Positions 56,362 to 64,000 of a DNA stretch of 64,000 nucleotides are shown piece after piece. Source of the DNA: Oegoconia quadripuncta (Eukaryota; Arthropoda; Insecta; Lepidoptera; Autostichidae); assembly GCA_949316235.1 (NCBI GenBank), contig OX438760.1:4156501-4220500 (forward strand), given 5' to 3'. Every line of letters begins with the position of its first letter. Within the stretch, counting starts at the first letter, position 1. A program made the position numbers and the translations under genes. Below the pieces are notes generated by a model, which saw only the letters and a program-made list of their open reading frames with translations, was not told the DNA's origin and made no database searches.

Positions 56362-57430
56362 ATGTATTCATGTAGAGTTTTTGAAAAATGTGGAAGCGAT
56401 GTTGCCGTCCGTAGAGTTGATGTAGCTTTAAATGTATTGCATTGCCTAATTACCTAAGATCGTTTATGGAAAATATGTGACTGTTATCGTACCGACACTG
56501 AAGGTCTTTTTCTTAATTTTAGTGTCTATAAAGAGTATGTCTAAAGTATGGTTTTTTCCTGTGGAATAAGAACTGGAGAAGCCATGTGTCAATTTGAATG
56601 ATACGCTTTTTTCTGATGGTCTTGGGACGAAGGGAGATCGTTGTTATGTACGAAAATTTGTGACATAAAATTTCTTATTATCGCCTAGGATTCCGACTTT
56701 TAGTTATTTAGGCAGATGGATTGTACACTAGGCTACTACATTCTTATTCCACCGAGGTGCAAGTCAATGTAAATATAAACATTAAATAACCAAACAAAGT
56801 TTCTAAAATTAAGCTGACTATTTTTTACTAACTTCTATACTAACATAAAAATCATAGCCTTTTCTATTTCAGTGACATGTTAAGATATGTCCAGACATTG
56901 TGAGGCATGCATCACGAGCGTCTTTACGAACGCAACTTGCTTAACACGAGGTGACGAGTTATCACGTGCATAATAGGCTTGCTCCGTATAAGCTTTTGAC
57001 GAATATCGCCTCATCTAAATGAGCCACCACGGATCCACCAAGCACCTGTGCCAACACGGTATGAGGCATGCTCGTGAGAGTAATAGCGACACATGCCCGC
57101 GACGTCTGGATACGCTATTGTTTCTGCAATGTTTTTTATTAATTAAATGTGCCGACACGAACCATGAGCATCGGGTAGTGAGGGTAGTTTACACGTTAAC
57201 TACTAAAAACGTTAATAGTATAAGCAGACAAAATCACAGCTCAAGTTTCGTGCCGGGCACGGCAGTTGTAATGTTATTACAATATATTTTTTACTGATAT
57301 ATTTTATTGTTTCAGTAAAATTCACAGCATTACACTACATGTAAATAAATATAAATATCCTTGGACATTATACACAGCCATCTAGTTCCACAGTATGCAA
57401 CTATAAATATAATATAATATAAATTTAAAT

Positions 57431-57652
57431 TTTTCGGACACTTACACCAATCATCTAGTCCCAAACTAAGCAAAGCTTGTACTATGGATACTAGATAACG
57501 GATAAACGTACATAAATATTTATATAAACATCCATGACTCAGGAATAAATGTTCATATTCATCACACAAACATTTACCCGTCGCGAGATTCGAACCCACA
57601 ACCGTTGGTTTCGCTGACAGGGTCACTATCCACTACACCAATCGGTCGGTCG
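57431..57652 (-). repeat. tRNA-derived SINE (family B relative)
   Basis: On the minus strand: ATTGGTGTAGTGGATAGTGA (A box), GTGGGTTCGAATCTCGCGAC (B box), GAATATGAACATTTATTCCT, then ACAAGCTTTGCTTAGTTTGG. Confidence 0.83.
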
Positions 57653-57667
57653 GTTGTGTTATGGATG

Positions 57668-57864
57668 TCAGATGGTTGATGTGGTTGATATACTACATAA
57701 ATACATTTTTTTGTAAATAAATACTTATTATAAATGAAAACATCCATAACTCGGGTACACATGTCCGTATTCATCACACAAACATATGCCCCTAGCGGGA
57801 TTCGAACCCGCAACCTTTTGGTATAGTGGTCAGAGTTGCTAACCGCTACACCAAACAGGTCGTC
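57668..57864 (-). repeat. SINE family B
   Basis: On the minus strand: GACGACCTGTTTGGTGTAGC (A box) and GCGGGTTCGAATCCCGCTAG (B box), then GAGTTATGGATGTTTTCATT. Confidence 0.83.
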
Positions 57865-58984
57865 AATGTAATGCTGTGAATTTTACAATAATATGAAATA
57901 AATTATAAGCTATATAGCCAAAAACGAGGCTTAACTAAATTGGAAATCTACAAAATGTACTAAATTAACAAATTAAAACACAATAAAAAAGAAACGAAAG
58001 CAAAATATAATGATAGTGAATACGAGTGATTAATGTGTGTGTATGTGTTTGATGAATTATGAATACGTAAAGGTAGGTGAAAAAGTGCAGTGCCAAATCG
58101 ACCAGTTAAATCTCAGAGGCGGTTTCGGACAGATGCTGAAGGAGTCACCGGATAAATCCAACGCGACCAACAAAGAAGTTACTAATACATGCAGGCACCA
58201 TAAATATCCAACATGACAATTCGAGTATCTACTACAAAATAGCGTGTGATTTCAATGATTATTAAAAATATATGTATTTATTATTCAGTAGGTAAGCGAA
58301 AAAGTCGATCGGTCGGTTGGGTAGGGACTAAAAGAGATTAACCTATAAATTCAGCGGACACGGGTGAACCTTGACCGACTCCCGAATATCTGGCGACAAA
58401 ACAATCGCTTACCCTTTTCATTCGCATTTATTAGAGTAACAATGATTTGTATATGGAACATTACTGGTTCGTCAACCTGAAATCTGTTACTTATGACGTC
58501 AAACATCCATCACTGCACTTGTAATGAATGGTAAGGAAACTAATGACTCGAAGATTTAAAAACAATCTAACTTTTAGGACAAACGAAAGGATTTTGTATC
58601 AGCTGTGCCAATAAGTAGATGATGCAATGTAGAAAATTCTATGATACAAATTTGGATGATCTTACGTACTGTTGGTAGCAAAAAGATTTCATGTTAATAC
58701 AAATATGTAATGAAAATAAATAAATCTCGGTAAGTAAATATTCAATGTATCGCGAATTAAAGATTATAGAAAAAATAAGACGGAGTTCACGAAGCTCTCC
58801 GCATTTATTATAGACTTGAATATTTACCAATTCAGGAACGCACGTAAACATATTATAGTAACATTAATAATGTATGTGTGATAGTATGATATAAACATAA
58901 AAAATGTGCAAAGTTTTCGAACAGTTGCAATAATACAGGACACTCCAAAAGCGAAACAAACAAAAAGATAACAAGCGACAAAAT

Positions 58985-59170
58985 TCAAAATGGCGGTTTC
59001 CAATAAGTGAAGGCTGTTCGAAAACTTTCATTATCTCCGTCAACGATATCGATGAGTAAACAAAAAGGACAAATAAAAAAACATTTTCATGATAAAATGT
59101 GTTAGTTTGGTTCACATCAATTTGTCATTACCCGAAGTTTGTCGAAGAACAGCCTCCAAATTTCTGCCGC
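58985..59170. mobile_element. Fold-back element with ATGGCGG ends
   Basis: AAAATGGCGG...AAGGCTGTTCGAAAACTT on the plus strand is mirrored on the minus strand by AAATGGCGG...GAGGCTGTTCTTCGACAAACTT (58985-59170). No coding role. Confidence 0.6.
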
Positions 59171-60397
59171 CGCCATTTTTTTTTTAATATATTTCCGACA
59201 CTGGCTGTTTCCCTCCGAAACGTGTTCACAGACTCAGTGCTTGTTTAAATAAATTTTCATATATTTATTATTTTTTAGTCACAGTTTGTTGCCTATTGTC
59301 AAACTTTATTGAATTTTTGTTGTCTTTTCCTTTGCTTATTTTTCATCGAATATATTGTAACATTTTTATATGACATGAAAGTTACGTCGTTTATAATTTT
59401 TTTCTTTACTCAAGTCACAGAATATCTAATGACTGACTGACAGAGTCCGCCATAATTGGGATCACATAAAGTACAATTCTGAGTTTATTGTGTGCTATTT
59501 AATTAAAGTCAAACAAAATCATTATCATCTTAAATTATTGCTTCACTTGTCACTTTTATAGAACGATCGTTACAGACTTCATTTCGAACGCGTGCAAGGG
59601 AAACAACCACGATACGTGACATAAATAAAAGTGTATTTAATACATAACGTGCTGAGAGCATGGGTAAAATTTAAAATGAAACACTCACGATTGGTCAGAT
59701 TACGTATGACTTTCTTTCATATTTCCATGGCAACTTGGATGACTCTTAAAACTAACTTAATGTTAATGAATATCTTTCCAAATTATGTAGAATCAATCCC
59801 TTTCCCATTGCCATTTGCCAAAACGACGGGTGATTGACGGCGTTGTGTATGGGTGTTTGTTCAATCTTTGTTCGGGTGTATCTCAGTAATGCGTGGTCCG
59901 ATATGAATGCGGTTTCTTTATCGAAATTGTCTTTTCCGTAAGTTTTTACACTACCCATAAGTGTGAAAATGGCAGACATACTAATGTCTATCGACATTAC
60001 GAACTTGTAAGAATCACTCTCCTGAGCTGTTGTGGGAAATGCATTTAGGATGACCCTGTGCTAGATAATCGGCAGATGTTCAACCAAGCGCTGATTCCAG
60101 TATCAACTTACATAAAATTAACATACATTTGTAGGTATATCTAATATAGCCAGAGTCCAAATTAAGATTAAGTGTCGTGGATTGTGTATATACTGAATAC
60201 TTACATAAACTGTTAATAATGTAAATTATGTGTATCAGTCCGTCCCAAATAAATACAGTTTTGGCGCTGACTCTACTTCAATGAACTCCTAAATTGCTGG
60301 CCAAGATAAAGCATACAAATACATTACCAATAAACAGAACTATGGATGAATTTTAATCATTTCAGTTTCAGTTTAAACCAGCACTTATACCCTAGAC

Positions 60398-60710
60398 CAG
60401 TGTTTCCCAAACTTCTCGGGACCGAGACCCATCTACAATAAAGTTTAAAGTTCGCGGCCCACCTTGTATCATGAAGACAAAAAAGCAGCGGTATGTTGCT
60501 GCCGCAGCATTTACGCGTTTATTCTTATCGTAAGTTCACCACCATACCATCATCATCAGCCTACTGACGTTCACTGCTGGACAACGACGACGAACGAACG
60601 AGTAAAATGAAAATTGAACGAGTACGACAATCGTCCTATAGTTTCAGGATCCATCTAAAATCTACCCGCGACCCACCAGTGGGTCGCGACCCACACTTTG
60701 GGAAATACTG
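60398..60710. mobile_element. hAT-like MITE with 8-bp target duplication
   Basis: The element opens CAGTGTTTCCCAAACTTCTC and closes ACTTTGGGAAATACTG. CCCTAGAC flanks both sides (60390-60397, 60711-60718), an 8-bp duplication as in hAT elements. The inside includes GGGTCGCGACCCACA and a piece of another dispersed repeat. Confidence 0.85.
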
Positions 60711-61509
60711 CCCTAGACTATAATTATATGTTCAGTAGTAGTATGCACAGTAGGCTTAAAATTGCATTTGCAGTCCCAGGTGAAATTCTTTGAAATTTTT
60801 GGAATACTCATTTTTTTTTAAGTTGAACCTTTTTATAGGAATTATAAAAATAGTGATCATGAAGGTCTACTGCTAATAATATAATTATTAAAAATATTAC
60901 ATTTAATAAAAAAAAATCACAATAATATTTTCTTTTTGTTAAACTCTCTCTTGCCATAATTATTAAAATTCTAATTCAAATTCTCAATAAAATTAACCCA
61001 TAAGAAATTATATGTTAAAAATGTTTGTATGGAGAAAACAGTCTTAATGAAATTCTTCATACGAAACGCCAATTTCATAGGTAAGGACCTAATATATGGT
61101 ATGGATATATTCTATGGTATAGTAATGGTACACTGATATGTTCAAATGGTCGAAACAGAAAATCGTACCTAACCCTCAGCTCGGAAGCTTTGAAATTTGT
61201 TTTAACACCCTTGAATTAACGAAAAGTAAAGTCAGTAAATTAGTCATTATGATACCTAGAATGTAATAAACCAGTCCTAAGCAAACATCAAATTAGACAT
61301 GTACACATGCATACCAGCGGAATATCAATAGCAACAGGCCAGAAATTATTTTATAAAACACGAGCCATCGTACTGGAAAATTGTTTTGTGTGTTCGTTAA
61401 CCGTTAACACATTTACTGCCTAAGGGGTTGAACAAAAATTCGCGGTAAAAACCACACTATTTGTTTTTGCAAATATTTGAGACATTTTAACCGACTAGCC
61501 ATTGGCCAA

Positions 61510-61840
61510 AAGCAACATACGGTTTACGAATCAGAGGTCGCGGGTTCGATCTCCAGCGGGGTACAGGTTTGTTTGGTTGGTGGTAGAGCATTTTAAATGT
61601 CTGCTAGCTAGCTACCACCATCTTATCTAAATCTGCCGCCAAACAGCAATGTTAATGGCATTGTTGTGTTCCGGTTGTCACAGATAGGATAGCCAGTCTC
61701 CCAAATAAAATGGGGTCTCCGGTGCAGTATGCTTCCACCGCTTAAGATGAAGCCTACTTCATCTTCACTTAACATCAGGCGATTGAGGCCTTGGCCTTCC
61801 ATGGAGCCATGTCGTGGGATCAAACCCATTGTGCTTTAAA
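61510..61840 (+). repeat. SINE family A, 5'-truncated head, diverged 3' end
   Basis: GAATCAGAGGTCGCGGGTTC, CTAGCTACCACCATCTTATC and CGGCAAACAGCAATG-like body are present; the 3' part is rearranged before CCTTGGCCTTCCATGGAGCC. Confidence 0.75.
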
Positions 61841-62121
61841 AAGGACATGTGGCAACCGATTATTATAATTGGTTACTAAGAAGTATACACTAAACGCCAA
61901 TTTCAGAAAATTATATTGAGTTCTTTTTTTTAATTTAATTTAAAGATGCAAAATTAAAAATAAAGATACCTTATACAATTAGAAGCCAAAATAGATCTCA
62001 GTGAGTTAATACATAACATATTTATCAAACTGTTGTGTTTGTGAGAGTAAGGAAGAGATAATGTGTAAGGATTAGTGTGTGCGAGTGAGTGCAAGTTAGT
62101 GTGAGTGTGTGCGTATGAATT

Positions 62122-62141
62122 GAATATATATATATATATAT
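62122..62141. repeat. AT dinucleotide microsatellite
   Basis: Nine TA units lie between GAATTGA and TTCACAA, next to a GT/GAGTG-rich stretch (62035-62115). Confidence 0.85.
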
Positions 62142-62702
62142 TCACAATTACCTAATCTAAACTAACAGAAACAAAATCAAAATAAAATTCGCCACGACAA
62201 TGTTAGCAATATTAATAATAATGTGTAGGTATACACATTTCGAATTATCAATACGTGGAAGGTGGTGCTTACGTGCCCACATGGCGCACGGTAGTTCACC
62301 GAAAAGATCCGCGCCAGCGCCAAACCGATTAAGAGTCGAAGTTCTCGCCATGGGCGTAATCGATCGGAAGCATCATCATTTGAACTTATGATTGATGAAA
62401 AAAAAATACTTAAAACAAAGAGGCGTAAAATGAATTACCTCGTCGCGTTATCGTATCCGCTACTTTATTAAGCCCCCCCTTATCCCCCTATACGAAGAAA
62501 TTTACGGAAGCACTCACATCGTCGACGGGCATTAGGGGTCTAATAAAATTCCCCTCGAGAGGTGTCCGTACGTGTCGTAGAATGTCCTCATTTGGTGGTG
62601 CACATGGGAGCGAAAACTGCCGAATCGAACTTGTCGAACTAGATAAAGTTAAATGGGCGGGACGAGCGGTCGTGTTAGTGTTTTAAGCTGTAATGGTTCT
62701 AG

Positions 62703-62905
62703 TTATGTTCTAGTAGAGTCGATGAGTTATGGTTCTAGTAGAGTCGATTTGCTTAAGCCCATTAGCTGTCATACAAATTACTATTCAGGATTCCTTGTTA
62801 TTGGCTACTCAGTCGTGGAATGCACTACCTCAAAATATTCGTCACGCAGAATCGCTTGCAGTGTTTAAACTGAGACTAAAGGAATATTATTCAACTAATG
62901 AATTG
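62703..62905 (+). mobile_element. CR1/jockey-like LINE C-terminal scrap
   Basis: The frame reads LLATQSWNALPQNIRHAESL then AVFKLRLKEYY, stop: the usual WNSLPxxIRxAxSLxxFK ending of such reverse transcriptases. It runs straight into a Helitron-like piece (62906-63095). Confidence 0.78.
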
Positions 62906-63095
62906 TATATGTGGTTGTTGCTCAATCACAGCGAAACAGATGAACGGATTTAGATGAATTTTGTTATATAGGTAGAACATACCCTGGAGTAAAACTTATG
63001 ATTTTTATCCCCAAAAAGTGAGTAGTTCACACGGGATAAACAAATTAAATATATCCGCGAATAAAGTTATTTCAGCTGTGGGCGAAAAGCTAGTG
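62906..63095 (+). repeat. Helitron-like unit, partial
   Basis: GCTCAATCACAGCGAAACAG, ATACCCTGGAGTAAAAC, CACGGGATAAACAAATTAAA and GGGCGAAAAGCTAGTG follow the order of the unit at 24.8 kb. Confidence 0.72.
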
Positions 63096-64000
63096 ATATA
63101 AAGTTATGAAATCGACATACGTTTGTATAGCAGCATAATGCACATTCTCTAAGCATATCTCCCTTTTTCTCCCGGCTGCGGCGAAGCCTAAAAAGGAGGA
63201 GGGTTTAACCTACATGTATGTTCCCTCAATGTCTGAACCGATTTTAATGAGCGATACGTCGTGAGATTCGTCTTTATTGCGCCAGTGCCACATATCGATA
63301 AACAAATTTTCTATATTTTAAGAGACTTATTATATTATTCTGCCGGTCATATAATGATTCCGTGCCCTATTTTATTTAAAGACAATTTTATCTTGACGAA
63401 CATAAGGCACCTACCTCGATTAGTCTAGATTATTTAGTTGTTTTTTTCCTTTTTAGTGCATAAATTAATTTTGATTTTTTTCTCGCGTTTTTTAAATACT
63501 TTTTTTATTTCTTTCTTCAATGAAATGCCGGCATTCGTTGAGAGTAGAGGAAATTGCAGCGTAGACTTGTCGTAGGCGTGCTACGCGGCGTAGGCATCGC
63601 GCTCCGCATGGGGTCTATTCCGTAGAGATAACATTTCATCCGTTAAAAAGTGCCCGTCAATTGTTCGGTGTGGTGTGTGTGACTTTACATCAGTATTTTT
63701 CAACCGTGCTTATCTTTTTCTTTCCATTGCTTCAGTTACACGTTTCTTAAATTTTATTATTGTTATTTCGTAAGCGTTCAATAGAATGTTGTTGGGAAAT
63801 GTTCCGTTGAAGGACATGTACTTCTTTTGTGTCTGTGTTGTCGTGATCATTTCATTCTATAATGAGTGACCACTATTTACATTTTTATATTAGTGTTTCC
63901 GTGCTATGATAGGCGCTTTAAACAGTCAAGTTTGTGGTCTACGGTGTGGCTTGAAAAAACTGTTAGGATGCCGCTAGTCTGATAAAAATAAACAAGTCTG

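Larger units (their letters stand above)
55597..64000. other. Right-hand region, probably CngL intron sequence
   Basis: The next CngL exon (pore and S5) must lie upstream of 55596, but I could not find it here. The region holds a small hairpin (56304), SINEs (57431-57864, 61510), a fold-back (58985-59170), a hAT-like MITE (60398-60710), a CR1 LINE scrap (62703-62905), a Helitron-like piece and a CpG-rich stretch at 62.2-62.7 kb. Confidence 0.6.

Noticed and set aside
59115..59161. Apparent first exon on the minus strand (MAAAEIWRLFFDKLR before GTAATG)
   Set aside because: Its ATGGCGG...GAGGCTGTTC text is mirrored at 58985 on the other strand, so it is one arm of a fold-back element.
62157..62351. 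Minus-strand frame MARTSTLNRFGAGADLFGEL ending near a GTAAGC donor
   Set aside because: It could be an exon, but there is no phase-matched partner and no recognised family; left unannotated.
1..64000. CRISPR arrays, operons or prophage
   Set aside because: No regularly spaced repeats with unique spacers, no ribosome-binding sites, and genes are intron-split; the DNA is from an insect.

Overview
This window looks like genomic DNA from a lepidopteran insect (moth or butterfly). It is AT-rich, its genes are split by GT-AG introns, and it is packed with short repeats that resemble common lepidopteran families: several tRNA-derived SINEs, RTE-, CR1/jockey- and R1-type LINE tails, Helitron-like units and MITEs. 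I saw no bacterial, plasmid or CRISPR features. Species cannot be named from the sequence alone. Family names for repeats rest on recognition, not on a database search.

Five protein-coding loci can be supported by joining exons whose splice phases agree. From left to right they are: (1) a phosphatidylethanolamine-binding protein (PEBP) gene on the minus strand, cut by the left edge (exons 2547-2627, 2243-2366, 273-486; last exon off-window); (2) a second, complete PEBP gene on the minus strand (9075-15068, four exons, 185 aa) with the same intron phases, so a tandem duplicate; (3) HDAC3 on the plus strand (21754-28116, seven exons, 434 aa, catalytic residues intact); (4) a two-exon leucine-rich-repeat protein on the minus strand (34797-37858, 481 aa); (5) the C-terminal 1,564 residues of a cyclic-nucleotide-gated channel of the insect CngL type on the minus strand (45034-55596, eighteen exons seen), whose transmembrane and pore exons must lie to the right of 55.6 kb, probably beyond the window.

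The genes do not form a pathway. HDAC3 is the catalytic subunit of a nuclear co-repressor complex, PEBPs are small ligand-binding proteins, and the channel is a membrane cation channel. The spaces between and inside genes are mostly repeat debris: 15.1-21.7 kb, 28.1-34.8 kb, 38-44.6 kb and 55.6-64 kb hold no supported gene.

The most interesting signals are in the channel gene. Its final TGA is followed in the same frame by 132 further sense codons with protein-like composition at the start (possible stop-codon readthrough). Its very long tail carries three copies of a GLP-containing helical motif, a far-downstream coiled coil and a SILK plus RVxF pair resembling PP1 docking. Other points are a decayed copy of a PEBP exon inside a PEBP intron, a 23-bp miRNA-like hairpin at 56.3 kb, and several nested insertions with readable target-site duplications.
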